DNA from: Caedibacter sp. 38-128
GTDB lineage: Bacteria > Pseudomonadota > Alphaproteobacteria > Caedimonadales > Caedimonadaceae
Assembly: GCA_001898705.1 (NCBI GenBank)
Contig: MKUU01000020.1
Location: 48,488-112,487, forward strand
Reading direction: 5' to 3'
DNA length: 64,000 nucleotides
Position 1 is the stretch's first letter; the number at the start of each line of letters is the position of its first letter. The position numbers and the translations under genes are program-made. The notes beneath the pieces are model-generated. The model had not been told where the DNA came from. It was given only the letters and a program-made list of their open reading frames with translations, and made no database searches. Below, piece by piece: positions 8,679-17,803 of the stretch.

Positions 8679-8956
8679 TATCCATTCAATCGATCTCTAA
8701 GCTGCTTACCAGCCTTAAAAAATGGGACAGATTTAGCTTCAACTTTTACGGCTTGTCCTGTTCTAGGGTTTCTACCTGAACGAGCTTGTCGTTTCCTTGT
8801 CGTGAAAACACCAAAACCTCTAAGTTCAACACGAGAGCCATTTGCTAAAGCGTTTGAAATCTCCTCCAATACAGCGGTAACACTTTTTTCAGCTTGTGTT
8901 ATTGTTAAAGAAGGATTTGCATCTAAAATGCGTTCTATAAGTTCGGAACGTGTCAT
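8678..8956 (-). CDS. ihfB: Integration host factor beta subunit
   Basis: A 92-residue HU/IHF-family protein. It has [10 protein letters not shown] at the start, the beta-arm core [20 protein letters not shown] with PRTG, and [17 protein letters not shown] at the end. Those features fit IHF-beta rather than HU or IHF-alpha. The ATG at 8956 is chosen because an AGGTGGG ribosome-binding site sits 4-5 bases upstream; a GTG at 8965 would lie inside that site. IHF bends DNA at specific sites as a heterodimer; the alpha gene is not in the window. In many alphaproteobacteria ihfB follows rpsA, but here the two are 48 kb apart. Confidence 0.9.
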   Translation of the reverse strand: MTRSELIERILDANPSLTITQAEKSVTAVLEEISNALANGSRVELRGFGVFTTRKRQARSGRNPRTGQAVKVEAKSVPFFKAGKQLRDRLNG

Positions 8957-9119
8957 TTTTCCCACCTTTCATTTAAAGATATAATAAGCGTGCCAAATAC
9001 ATAAGGCTACGTCAAGTATTTAATCTTATTACATAAATTAAATAAAAAGGGTATGAGAAAAATTTACTAATTAAAGAGATTTTATAACTGATACGATATA
9101 AAAAATTCTTAACCTTTCA

Positions 9120-9692
9120 TTAAGCTTGGATAAAGTGCTTTCTACATAATGCTATGTAACGCTCATTACCTCCAATTTCAACTTGTTCTCCTTCAAGAAT
9201 AGGATTTCCTTGAGGATTAACTCGCTGATTCATTGTAGCTTTTCTACCGCAGTGACAGATTGTTTTAATTTCAGTTAAATGTTCGGATAAGGCTAAAAGA
9301 TATTTGCTGCCTTCAAAAGGCTCTCCCATAAAATCTGTTCTTAAACCGTACGCTAAAACAGGAATATCAAGTTGATCTACAATTTGACAGAGTTGTTGTA
9401 CTTGCATTTTGGTTAAAAAATGTGCTTCATCAATAAGCACACAACTTAAATTTGCAATTTTGCGTGCTTGATTTTTTATGTGGATAAAGAAATTAAAATC
9501 AAGTGAATAAACTATTGCGGGGCTTCTTAGTCCAATACGAGAAGCAATCCAACCTTCTTGATAACGATTATCAAAAACAGGTGTAAAAAGTAGCGTTTGC
9601 ATCCCTCTTTCGCGATAATTATAATCAGATTGAAGGAGAGTTGTTGTTTTTCCAGCATTCATCGCGGAATAGTAAAAATGTAATTTAGCCAT
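9120..9692 (-). CDS. tdk: Thymidine kinase, type II
   Basis: A 190-residue salvage enzyme that phosphorylates thymidine with ATP. The P-loop region FYYSAMNAGKTTTLLQS is at about 6-22, VLIDEAHFL carries the catalytic Glu, and a Cys pair (CHCGRK) with CRKH near the end forms the structural zinc site. The ATG at 9692 gives the conserved MAKLHFYYSAMN start. The longer frame to 9725 would overlap the upstream gene and adds a non-conserved dodecapeptide. An AGAG ribosome-binding site precedes it. It supports use of external thymidine, as expected in a host-associated cell. Confidence 0.93.
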   Translation of the reverse strand: MAKLHFYYSAMNAGKTTTLLQSDYNYRERGMQTLLFTPVFDNRYQEGWIASRIGLRSPAIVYSLDFNFFIHIKNQARKIANLSCVLIDEAHFLTKMQVQQLCQIVDQLDIPVLAYGLRTDFMGEPFEGSKYLLALSEHLTEIKTICHCGRKATMNQRVNPQGNPILEGEQVEIGGNERYIALCRKHFIQA

Positions 9693-9705
9693 ATATTTCT
9701 CTATT

Positions 9706-10614
9706 TTATGAGTGTTTTTCTGCAATTATTATAGGTGCCATTCCTTGGCTATCATAGATGATACTTGCGACAGTAAAGCCAGCAGATTCGAGATATGCTC
9801 TTGTTTGTGCTTCTGTACGAAATGCTTGCCATTTAGTATTTAATATTTCACTTAAAATGGCTTTCTGCTTTTGGATAGCTCCTACATCAAAATTCTTCCA
9901 GGTAGATTCATCTGATAATGCCGGAGGCGGTGTTGAAAAGCTTAGAATAAGTGTTCCATTTGAATTTAGGCTTTTATAGAATTCTTTGTAAAGAAGTATG
10001 ACTCTTTGTTCGTCATATTCATACATGTTTAATCCATGACTAACAATTAAATCATATTTTTCGAATCCACCTAGATTCCAAGCATCTTTTTGGTGAAATG
10101 AAACAGCACCTGTAAAGCCTTGTTTAGCTACGTTTTGTTTAGCATAATTAATTGATTCAGCATCTGAATCGATGCCAATAAGGCTTATATTATTTGTACT
10201 TTTATAATTTAAAGATAAGAAGGTATCCATTAAGCCACAAGGAATAGCAGATAAGGACATGTTATTTTTTAATCGCTTTTGTATTTCTGCTTGAAAATTT
10301 TTAAAAATTTCACGAGTGGCAATTGCAATTGGCGCATTATTTATAAGCCAATGCTCTAAAGGGTGTTTTAAGTGCATATGAGGAGCATGCAAGATTGCAT
10401 AAGCGCGCCAATAACCAGTAAGACGGCGATTAACTAATAATGAACGGCCAAGCTCAAATTCATTAAGCTGATAAAGTAAATCTAACATTTCTTCTAAAGG
10501 AAAAGTTAAATAACGTGCTTCTTTTAAAGCTTGCTCATAGGGGTGAAGATCAACATTTGTGTGTAGCTGAGGATGAACAAAATTTACTTCCTGTACAGCG
10601 TAATTATTTCTCAT
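9706..10614 (-). CDS. Class I SAM-dependent methyltransferase-like protein
   Basis: A 302-residue protein with an N-terminal helical part (1-115) and a Rossmann methyltransferase core. SAIPCGLMDTFL stands in for motif I, LIGIDSDAESINYAK is the acidic strand-2 end, AWNLGGFEKYDLIVSHGLN is motif II/III, and LNSNGTLILSF is strand 5. Motif I lacks the usual G-x-G, so SAM binding is likely but altered. It may belong to small-molecule or lipid methyltransferases. It sits 13 bases upstream of tdk and is probably cotranscribed with it. Confidence 0.65.
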   Translation of the reverse strand: MRNNYAVQEVNFVHPQLHTNVDLHPYEQALKEARYLTFPLEEMLDLLYQLNEFELGRSLLVNRRLTGYWRAYAILHAPHMHLKHPLEHWLINNAPIAIATREIFKNFQAEIQKRLKNNMSLSAIPCGLMDTFLSLNYKSTNNISLIGIDSDAESINYAKQNVAKQGFTGAVSFHQKDAWNLGGFEKYDLIVSHGLNMYEYDEQRVILLYKEFYKSLNSNGTLILSFSTPPPALSDESTWKNFDVGAIQKQKAILSEILNTKWQAFRTEAQTRAYLESAGFTVASIIYDSQGMAPIIIAEKHS

Positions 10615-10762
10615 AAACTCTTTAACTTAACTTAATACAACTCAATTATTGGAAAATAATTTTTGCTCGTCATTATAATTAAGTTAGAAATTAATGCAAG
10701 TTTCTCTATAAATCGATAAAAAATTAAGAGATTTAGAACTAATAATCTAGAATTATAAGTAA

Positions 10763-10969
10763 TTATTTAGATTCAAATACCTTTTTAATCTCTTCACTAA
10801 GTTCTGCACTTGTTTTGGAATTGCAAATTTGTTTTTTCTTTGAAGAACATTGTTCGTCAGAAAACTGATTATCAAAGTTTAAATTTACATACTCTTTGTG
10901 TGTTTCAGCCTTTAAAGATGAGCTGATTAATATCAAAACTAAAGATAATAAATACATATCATTCCCCAT
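10763..10969 (-). CDS. Small predicted secreted protein, unknown
   Basis: A 68-residue reading frame with an N-terminal hydrophobic segment (MYLLSLVLILISSSL) ending in KAE, a plausible signal peptide. The polar mature part of about 45 residues has two Cys (SDEQCSSKKKQIC) that could form a disulfide. No family is recognised. It stands alone between tdk/methyltransferase and rsmE, with little ribosome-binding signal visible (GGGGAATG before the second Met). It may not be a real gene. Confidence 0.4.
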   Translation of the reverse strand: MGNDMYLLSLVLILISSSLKAETHKEYVNLNFDNQFSDEQCSSKKKQICNSKTSAELSEEIKKVFESK

Positions 10970-11047
10970 ATCTTTTAAAGTAAGCTAACATAAGGGAAGT
11001 TAAGAATTTGCTAACATGAGAGAATTAAATTTAGTATATAATGCATC

Positions 11048-11794
11048 ATGAAAAATGTTTGTCGAATTTATACCTTAGAACACTTGGAGAGCAATCAACG
11101 TTTAGAGCTTGATAAGGATAAAACCCATTATCTCAAAAATGTTTTAAGAAAAAGATGCGGAGATTTTGTGAGGATTTTTAATGGCAAAGATGGGGAATGG
11201 CTTGCAGAGATCCTAGAATTTACAAAAAAATCATGCGTTTTAAAAATAGGCCACAATTTAAGAGTCCAACCTTTGAATCAAGTTTTGCGATTAATTTTTG
11301 CCCCTTTAAAACAAGCAAGACTTAGTCTTTTGATTGAAAAATCAGTTGAACTTGGTGTAACAGAGCTTATTCCCATCCTTACAGAGCACACGCATGTGCG
11401 CGAATTTAATAAAGAACGCGCAATAAATATTGCCATTGAAGCAGCAGAACAATCTGAAAGATTATGTATACCGACAGTCCACTCCTTAACAACTTTACCG
11501 CTTTTTTTAAGTAACTGGCCTATAGAAAAGATCATATTTATGAGTGACGAACGCTTAACCGCTCCAAATCTTATAAAACAAATTATGGATACCTCCTCTC
11601 TTGAACCTTCCTTACTCATTGGTCCTGAAGGTGGTTTTAGCGCTCTAGAATTCGAACTATTTTCAAGGTATAAATTTATTCATTCGGTTAGTTTAGGACA
11701 GACAATTTTACGGGCAGAAACGGCTGCTATTGCTGGATTAGCAGTGTGCCATATAGCTAGAGAGGTAGGAGTAGCTAATGAAAAAGTGGTTTAG
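11048..11794 (+). CDS. rsmE: 16S rRNA m3U1498 methyltransferase
   Basis: A 248-residue SPOUT-class enzyme methylating U1498 in the 30S decoding region. It has an N-terminal PUA-like part (1-70, HYLKNVLRKRCGDFVRIFNG) and then the trefoil-knot core with EKSVELGVTELIPI, LIGPEGGFS and SLGQTILRAETA, the SAM-knot signatures. Length fits the family. Its stop overlaps the start of the next gene by 17 bases, indicating translational coupling with the channel gene. Confidence 0.93.
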   Translation: MKNVCRIYTLEHLESNQRLELDKDKTHYLKNVLRKRCGDFVRIFNGKDGEWLAEILEFTKKSCVLKIGHNLRVQPLNQVLRLIFAPLKQARLSLLIEKSVELGVTELIPILTEHTHVREFNKERAINIAIEAAEQSERLCIPTVHSLTTLPLFLSNWPIEKIIFMSDERLTAPNLIKQIMDTSSLEPSLLIGPEGGFSALEFELFSRYKFIHSVSLGQTILRAETAAIAGLAVCHIAREVGVANEKVV

Positions 11795-13937
11795 TACTTT
11801 TTTGGGGATTACTTTTTTTTGTTTCATGTTGCATGGTTTTACGTCCGTAAACGCGGATGTCTCTGATTTTGAAAGTCTGAAACCAGATCAAAAACCAAAA
11901 GATATTGAAACAGATGCTTTAGAAAAATTATTAAAAACACTTGAAAGCAAAAGTGCTCGTAAAGAATTCATTTCCCAACTTCGAACAATGATTGCGGCAA
12001 AAACGAAAGTTGAAAATGAGCCTACTCCTTTAGCTCTTTCAAAGATTTCGGAAATAATTCATGCTATTTCAGAGAAAATTCTTGAATTTTTCAGTGAAGT
12101 TGAAAAAACCTTCACAGAAGTTATCAAGCTTCTTAATAACCCATCCTTTATGATTAAAATGGGTCATGCTCTTAAAAATATTTTTCTTATATTAGGGCTG
12201 GGTATTATTACCAATAGAAGCATGCGCTGGATTAGTTATTATGTTTATAAAAATTTTAAAACTACTTCTCATCAAACAATTATTTCGGACAAAAAGCTAA
12301 GATTTATTCAAAGAACAATTAATGGCTTTTCTGTCATTAGTATGATAATTGCGATGTTTACGCTTGCTTCTAATTTATCTCTTGATGGGATTATGGTTCC
12401 GATTGCAGACCTTTCAATGACAGCATTAGCAAGTTATGAAACTGCTCTTTTTCTTTACCATTTAATTTTTTCACCTAAATGGAATGAACTTCGCTTAATC
12501 AAAATTCATGACTCTACAGCTCGACTTAGCTATCGTTATTTACGATTAGTTACGTTCCTTATGGTTGTCGGTATAGCTCTTAGTGAGCTTATTTTGCTTT
12601 TAAAGGGGCCTACAATATTTTACTCATTTACGATTAAGGCTATGCTTTTTATCGCATGTTTTAAAACCTTATGGTTTATTTACTTAATTCGAAACAGAGT
12701 AAGTCAATGGCTTGTACGCCAAGAGCAAAGTATAAATCGGAATAGACAATTCTCTTCAACTGTTGCAAAAACTTGGCATGTATGGGCAATCCTGTATGTG
12801 TGTCTCTTTGGAATCACAACTTTTTTCCAAAGAATTAATAATGTTAAAGCGGTTGCTTTTTCATTTATTGGCACAGCCTTTTTAATTACTATTTCATATA
12901 TTTTAGTTTTAAAAATTCCTAAATTTGTACGAACTTTTATGGGGCATGTCACGCGCCATTTACCCTACATAACGCCAAGGAAAAATTTTTATACCGTTTT
13001 TCTTTCTCTCCTTATTAGTTTGAGCATTATTTTTAGCCTTCTTTTTTTGTCATTAGAGATTTGGGATCTTGAAGTATTTGATTTCTTTTCCGAAATTGAA
13101 GGGTTACCCTCAGCATTTTTGAATATTCTATTAATTTTTCTCTTAAGTATTTTTGTATGGGAAACGAATGAGTACATCATAGATCGTTTTTTTAATCGTT
13201 CCACTAAACAGCAAAAAGGTATCGTCAGAAAACAAAGACTTTTAACGATTAAACCTCTGGTTCAAAATACCACCAGATTTATTTTATTTGTACTTGTAAC
13301 CTTGATTATCTTTGCTGAGCTTAATTTAGATATTACGCCTCTTTTAGCGGGTGTTGGTGTTATTGGTATCGCTTTCAGCTTTGGTAGCCAATCCCTTGTT
13401 AAAGATATTATTACGGGTATTTTTATTTTAGTTGAGGACACAATTAATGTTGGAGATATCGTTCAGATTGATGGTCAGAATGGAAATGTCGAAGCTATTT
13501 CTCTAAGAACAGTTCGTTTGCGAGATTCTGAAGGAAACTTACATACATTTCCTTTCAGTGGCATTACAAAAATTACGAATATGTCTAAAAATTTTTCTTA
13601 TTACCTTTTTCAAATAGGTCTTTCATACTCTGAAAATATGGAGCATGCTTTTGAGGCAATGAAGGAAGTAGATCTAGAGATACGTCATGATGCTCAATAT
13701 AGTTCTATGATTTTAGAACCGCTAGAAATTATGGGAGTAGACAAGTTTACTGAAACAGGTGTCATGCTACAAGCACGCATTAAAACGCTTCCTGATAAAA
13801 GCCGCTGGATTGTAGGACGAGAATTTAACCGTCGCCTAAAAGCTAATTTTGATAAAAAAGGTATTGAATTTGCTTATGAGTATAGGAGATATGAGTTGTT
13901 ATCTACACAAGCAACAGCACCTGTATCAAAGATTTAA
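11778..13937 (+). CDS. MscS-family mechanosensitive channel with long N-terminal membrane domain
   Basis: A 719-residue inner-membrane protein. It has a signal or first membrane segment (1-26), a soluble segment (about 30-115), and about eight to ten hydrophobic segments between 130 and 540. The MscS pore helix and beta domain follow: GVGVIGIAFSFGSQSLVKD (about 525-545), then NVGDIVQIDGQNGNVEAI. This is a large MscS paralogue, longer than E. coli MscS (286), gated by membrane tension to release solutes under osmotic downshock. It shares a transcript with rsmE and converges on trkH with a 4-base overlap, so no terminator separates them. Confidence 0.88.
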   Translation: MKKWFSTFLGITFFCFMLHGFTSVNADVSDFESLKPDQKPKDIETDALEKLLKTLESKSARKEFISQLRTMIAAKTKVENEPTPLALSKISEIIHAISEKILEFFSEVEKTFTEVIKLLNNPSFMIKMGHALKNIFLILGLGIITNRSMRWISYYVYKNFKTTSHQTIISDKKLRFIQRTINGFSVISMIIAMFTLASNLSLDGIMVPIADLSMTALASYETALFLYHLIFSPKWNELRLIKIHDSTARLSYRYLRLVTFLMVVGIALSELILLLKGPTIFYSFTIKAMLFIACFKTLWFIYLIRNRVSQWLVRQEQSINRNRQFSSTVAKTWHVWAILYVCLFGITTFFQRINNVKAVAFSFIGTAFLITISYILVLKIPKFVRTFMGHVTRHLPYITPRKNFYTVFLSLLISLSIIFSLLFLSLEIWDLEVFDFFSEIEGLPSAFLNILLIFLLSIFVWETNEYIIDRFFNRSTKQQKGIVRKQRLLTIKPLVQNTTRFILFVLVTLIIFAELNLDITPLLAGVGVIGIAFSFGSQSLVKDIITGIFILVEDTINVGDIVQIDGQNGNVEAISLRTVRLRDSEGNLHTFPFSGITKITNMSKNFSYYLFQIGLSYSENMEHAFEAMKEVDLEIRHDAQYSSMILEPLEIMGVDKFTETGVMLQARIKTLPDKSRWIVGREFNRRLKANFDKKGIEFAYEYRRYELLSTQATAPVSKI

Positions 13938-15382
13938 TCTCGCCAAAATTTAGGGCTAAAAAGAATTAATATCGTAATATATTCTAGTCGCCCAACAAGC
14001 ATGCCGAACATTAAAAGCCATTTCGCGCCGGTAGGTAAAGCAGCATAAGCTCCTGTGTCTCCTAAGATATCTCCAAAACCTGTTCCCATATTATTGAGGA
14101 CACTTAGAGCTGCAAAAAGGCAAGTTAATAAGTCCAATTCAAATAAAGAAAGCGCAAGTGAAAGCGTTCCTAAACAGGCGACAAATAATGCAAAAAAAGT
14201 AAAAACAGATAAAAAAATTCCTTCAGGAATGGGTTTGCCATTATACATGGGAATAAAAACACCATGTGGTCTTCTTAATTGAAGGATTTGTGTTTTTACA
14301 GTTGCATACATGACCTGAAAACGAAAAACCTTTATACCTCCTGACGTTGAACCTGTGCAACCTCCTATTACTGAAAGAGCTAGCATAATCATTATCGGGA
14401 AATTACCCCATAAAGAATAATCTTGGGAATTAAAACCCGTCGTCGTCAGGATGGATGTTACGTTAAAAATAGAATGCCTTAAGGCATAAGTAAACTCATG
14501 GCCGTCTTGCCAAAGCCAAAAAGTCGTGGCCAAACTTGCAATAATAAGAATTTTAAAAAGTGTACGTACTTGATTATCTTTGAAGAGCGTTTGGACATCT
14601 CCTTGGATACATCGAACAAAGAGCGTTAATGTAATTGCCCCCATAATCATAAAGATAATTAAGACTGTTTCAATATAGGGATCATCAAAGTACTCAATTG
14701 AAGCTTCAAAAGTTGAAAAACCTCCCGTCGAAACAGTCGAGAGTGCATGACAAAAGGCATCAAAAAAAGTCATTCCTGCCCACCATAATGCTAATGTACA
14801 GGCGAATGTCAGAAAAACGTAGGTTCCAAGAATTGCTGATGCAATTTGTGAGACTTTTGGGAGTATTTTTTCAGAACGATCTGAAAACTCACTTCGAAAC
14901 AGCTGCATTCCACCAATTCTTAAAAGAGGTAAAATTGTAAGCGCCATTAAAACAATTCCTATTCCTCCAAACCATTGGAGCAATGAACGCCATAAAATAA
15001 TTCCATGAGACGCGTAATCTAAACGAACAATGGCTGTTGCTCCGGTGGTTGTTAGCCCGGAGATTGCTTCAAAGAAAGAATCGGTTAAAGAAGGCGTACT
15101 ATAAGTAAAAATAAAAGGAAGTGCTGCAAAAATAGCAGTTGTCAGCCAATTTATTGCCGTTAAAAGAAAAGTATCTCTTACCGTAAGAATTTGGACTTTT
15201 TCAGAGCGATTTGCCAATACTAAAAGTAAACCTACAAAGAGGGTTACCCCTGATGAAAGTGCAAATGCTTGCCAATTAATATCATGATGAAAAAAGTCTA
15301 CAAGACCAGGAACAACCATTCCTAATGAAAGAGAAATGAGAAAAAGGCCAGATGTAAAAAAAATGGGCTGAAATGCGATCAC
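13934..15382 (-). CDS. trkH: Trk-type potassium uptake membrane subunit
   Basis: A 482-residue membrane protein of the TrkH/KtrB family, the K+ channel-like subunit. Four pore loops are visible by their filter-like segments: SGLTTTGATA, LSTVSTGGFST, ILTTTGFNSQDYS and LNNMGTGFGDI. The tail GAKWLLMFGMLVGRLEYITIL is typical of TrkH. It usually works with the peripheral NAD-binding subunit TrkA, which is not in the window. The gene is divergent from the tRNA region and overlaps the channel gene tail to tail. Confidence 0.93.
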   Translation of the reverse strand: MIAFQPIFFTSGLFLISLSLGMVVPGLVDFFHHDINWQAFALSSGVTLFVGLLLVLANRSEKVQILTVRDTFLLTAINWLTTAIFAALPFIFTYSTPSLTDSFFEAISGLTTTGATAIVRLDYASHGIILWRSLLQWFGGIGIVLMALTILPLLRIGGMQLFRSEFSDRSEKILPKVSQIASAILGTYVFLTFACTLALWWAGMTFFDAFCHALSTVSTGGFSTFEASIEYFDDPYIETVLIIFMIMGAITLTLFVRCIQGDVQTLFKDNQVRTLFKILIIASLATTFWLWQDGHEFTYALRHSIFNVTSILTTTGFNSQDYSLWGNFPIMIMLALSVIGGCTGSTSGGIKVFRFQVMYATVKTQILQLRRPHGVFIPMYNGKPIPEGIFLSVFTFFALFVACLGTLSLALSLFELDLLTCLFAALSVLNNMGTGFGDILGDTGAYAALPTGAKWLLMFGMLVGRLEYITILILFSPKFWRD

Positions 15383-15467
15383 TTTTAAACTTCACTAATA
15401 ATGACGTCTTTCTCTTTATACTGGAAAAAAAAGGAAAGTTAAGCCCTGAAATTTAAAAATTTTTATT

Positions 15468-15545
15468 TGGGGCGAATGATGGGGCTCGAACCCACGACCT
15501 TCGGTACCACAAACCGACGCTCTAACCAGCTGAGCTACATTCGCC
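15468..15545 (-). tRNA. tRNA-His (GTG)
   Basis: A cloverleaf folds on the minus strand: acceptor GCGAATG/CATTCGC, D arm GCTCAGCTGGTTAGAGC, anticodon stem TCGGT/ACCGA around loop TTGTGGT (anticodon GTG), and T arm GTGGG/CCCAT. The gene encodes the extra G at position -1 opposite discriminator C73, and the CCA end. Confidence 0.96.
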
Positions 15546-15686
15546 ATAGGGACTTTTGTAAATATTTTAAGATAGCACGTCAAGGAAAATAGGGGAAATA
15601 AGCATAATTAATTACGTGATCTTTTGCTTGAGTCTGACAACCACATCGACTATCTTCAGCTACAACCAATTTAAAAGAGTAAATTT

Positions 15687-15776
15687 GGAGGGGTGCCAGA
15701 GTGGTTGAATGGGGCGGTCTCGAAAACCGTTGTGCGCGTAAGTGTACCGAGGGTTCGAATCCCTCTCCCTCCGCCA
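15687..15776 (+). tRNA. tRNA-Ser (CGA)
   Basis: A 90-base class II tRNA with a long variable arm. The acceptor is GGAGGGG with TCCCTCC, the anticodon loop CTCGAAA has anticodon CGA (reads UCG), the T loop is TTCGAAT, and CCA is encoded. A minus-strand frame across it is spurious. Confidence 0.96.
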
Positions 15777-15990
15777 AGATTCAGATGGTTTATGCTTAAC
15801 TCTCACAACCTCTTGTTTCTAAAAAATATTAATCCATATTCTAAAAATGTTTTATAAAACTTCTTGCTTTAACAAACGGTTAGGTCCCAAATTTAAGCTA
15901 TTTAATTCTTTGATTTTTATCTTTTATAGGATTCAGGATAATAAAATTTCTAAGAAAATGTAAGAGCGCCACATTGAAAGACCTCTAAAA

Positions 15991-16503
15991 ATGAAACAAA
16001 AGATTAAAATACGAAAACTAACTGTCAATGATTTTCAGTTGATTGAATCCGCATTTAAAGCCCAAGGTTGGAATAAACCAGCGGAACAATATCAAGGTTA
16101 TTTCAAGCAACAACTGAATAATGAAAGAATTGTTTTTCTTGCCTTTATTGAAGAGATGTTTTGTGGATATGTGACGGTCAAATGGGTTTCCGACTATTCA
16201 TCATTCCGAGAAAGGGAAATACCCGAAATTTCCGATTTAAATGTCTTAAAAAAACAACAAAAACAAGGTATTGGAAAATTTTTGATAAAAGCAGCTGAAA
16301 AAACTATCTTCACAAAAAGTAATTTAGCTGGTTTAGGTGTAGGATTGTTACCTAATTATGGAGCTGCCCAGAAGTTGTATAGTAAGTTAGGGTACAAGCC
16401 TGATGGCTTAGGCATAACTTATCAAAACAGGCGCTGTGAATATCACTCTCAAGTCGAGGTTAACGATGATCTCATCCTATGGATGATTAAAGCGAAAGAA
16501 TAA
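15991..16503 (+). CDS. GNAT-family N-acetyltransferase
   Basis: A 170-residue cytoplasmic protein. The GNAT acetyl-CoA loop is present as KKQQKQGIGKFLIKAAE (Q-x-x-G-I/G-x pattern, about 88-104), followed by the motif B-like segment NYGAAQKLYSKLGYKPDG, typical of this fold. The substrate is unknown. It stands alone after the tRNA-Ser, 35 bases before the pseudouridine synthase gene on the same strand, and may be cotranscribed with it. Confidence 0.85.
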   Translation: MKQKIKIRKLTVNDFQLIESAFKAQGWNKPAEQYQGYFKQQLNNERIVFLAFIEEMFCGYVTVKWVSDYSSFREREIPEISDLNVLKKQQKQGIGKFLIKAAEKTIFTKSNLAGLGVGLLPNYGAAQKLYSKLGYKPDGLGITYQNRRCEYHSQVEVNDDLILWMIKAKE

Positions 16504-16537
16504 TTACAAGAATTTATATTTTTAAGAAAATATTACT

Positions 16538-17212
16538 ATGACCTTACTTATTTCAACTATTGAATCTTACCTTCTTTATCGTGATGCGATGATGTTGGTT
16601 TTGAATAAGCCTGCGGGCATTGCTGTGCATGCTGGCGCTAAGAAGAATGATAGCCTTGATGCTTATTTTGAAGAACTCAAGTTTGGGCTACCACGCCTCC
16701 CTGCCCTTGCCCATCGGCTTGATAAAGACACAAGCGGATGTTTAATATTAGGGCGTCATCCTGAGGCTTTGCGACGCTTAGGCCTTCTTTTCCAAGCTAA
16801 TCAAGTACAAAAGACATATTGGGCCATTGTAAAGGGGCATCTTGCGGAAAAAGAGGGCACTATTGACCTTCCTTTAGCGCCTCAATCCCAAAAAAAATAT
16901 CATTGGTGGATGAAGGTCGATCCCCAAGGTAAGCCAGCCGTAACAAATTTTAAAGTTCTAGGAGAAACCGAAGGAGCGTCTTGGCTTGAGCTTAAACCTC
17001 AAACAGGACGTACTCATCAGCTGCGTGTCCATTGTGCGGCTATAGGGAATCCAATCCTTGGAGATCGCATATATGGCGACTCTCAAGATGCGCCACAACT
17101 TCATTTGCACGCCTATTCTGTTGAGATCCCTCTTTATTACAAGAAGCCACCTATTGAAATTAAAGCCCCTTCTCCTTTTTATATAGAAGCTTATGTTAGT
17201 AAGCTTATTTGA
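16538..17212 (+). CDS. RluA-family RNA pseudouridine synthase
   Basis: A 224-residue enzyme isomerising uridine in RNA. The catalytic motif HRLDKDTSGCLIL, containing the active-site Asp, is at about 60-72. NKPAGIAVHAG precedes it, and LKPQTGRTHQLRVHC with GDRIYGD is the C-terminal signature. It lacks the N-terminal S4 domain of RluC/RluD, so it resembles the short RluA/TruC forms. The target (tRNA or 23S rRNA position) cannot be assigned. Confidence 0.9.
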   Translation: MTLLISTIESYLLYRDAMMLVLNKPAGIAVHAGAKKNDSLDAYFEELKFGLPRLPALAHRLDKDTSGCLILGRHPEALRRLGLLFQANQVQKTYWAIVKGHLAEKEGTIDLPLAPQSQKKYHWWMKVDPQGKPAVTNFKVLGETEGASWLELKPQTGRTHQLRVHCAAIGNPILGDRIYGDSQDAPQLHLHAYSVEIPLYYKKPPIEIKAPSPFYIEAYVSKLI

Positions 17213-17290
17213 ATTTTAAATATACTTCTTTATGATGTTTGCACCCCTCAAATAATCGTCCTATTTTTGAAATATATAACAGGAATTTTG

Positions 17291-17319
17291 TTGCTATTTT
17301 TTCTGAAATTTGTTACTAT
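17291..17319 (+). promoter_or_regulatory. Sigma70-like promoter ahead of a long non-coding region
   Basis: TTGCTA at 17291 and TACTAT at 17314 are separated by 17 bases. Each hexamer matches the consensus at four of six positions. Transcription would begin near 17326-17330, right before a stable hairpin. The call is by inspection only. Confidence 0.4.
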
Positions 17320-17325
17320 TAATGT

Positions 17326-17795
17326 ATAGGGTTGAAGGACTGGCAAGCCCTTCAACATTCTTTTCGAGAGAGCCTAAGGGGCTGATCACCCTGACTAAGA
17401 TAAAATAAGAAGAACAGGAAGGTTTAACGTTAATAGAGGAGAAAGAGAAGATGCGTTAGATAAGATAAGAAAAAGAACTAAAGTAACAAGATAGTAAGAA
17501 ATAAAGGTTTTAAGGGGCTTGGATTTAAAGATTTAAGCGAATGAGTTTCTGCGCCTTAAAACAAGAGAAGGAAAATAAATAAGAGGAAATAGTAACAATG
17601 ACTTAAACAAACTGAATCGTACATGAACAATGTACATTCCCTCTTCTGATCTTGCAAGATTTTATAGATCAGTAGAGAAAACTCTCCCTCCCTTGGTACC
17701 AAGAAAAGAGAGACATCAACAAAATGGATCTTTGATAGTGTGAAGAATTGACATAAATACCCACGTTGGGAACAATCCAATAGGTTTACTGAAAG
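17326..17795 (+). ncRNA. Structured, purine-rich non-coding region resembling an rRNA leader or spacer
   Basis: About 470 bases hold no credible gene on either strand. A first hairpin, GTTGAAGG/CCTTCAAC, is near 17331-17355. There follow a purine-rich stretch (17395-17510) and several further hairpins. These are GTACAT/ATGTAC at 17619-17635, an 11-base stem with one mismatch at 17641-17651 with 17667-17677, the palindrome CTTGGTACCAAG at 17692-17703, and CCCA/TGGG near 17760. The segment ATCTTTGATAGTGTGAA (about 17727-17743) resembles the boxA antitermination element seen in alphaproteobacterial rRNA leaders and spacers. No rRNA gene follows; the hydrolase gene does. It may be an rrn leader remnant, a small RNA, or a long 5' leader of the hydrolase mRNA. 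Confidence 0.4.
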
Positions 17796-17803
17796 TGATA
17801 AAA

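Noticed and set aside
15580..15777. A 65-codon minus-strand frame beginning AEGEGFEPS
   Set aside because: It is the antisense translation of the tRNA-Ser gene, a well-known spurious protein type.
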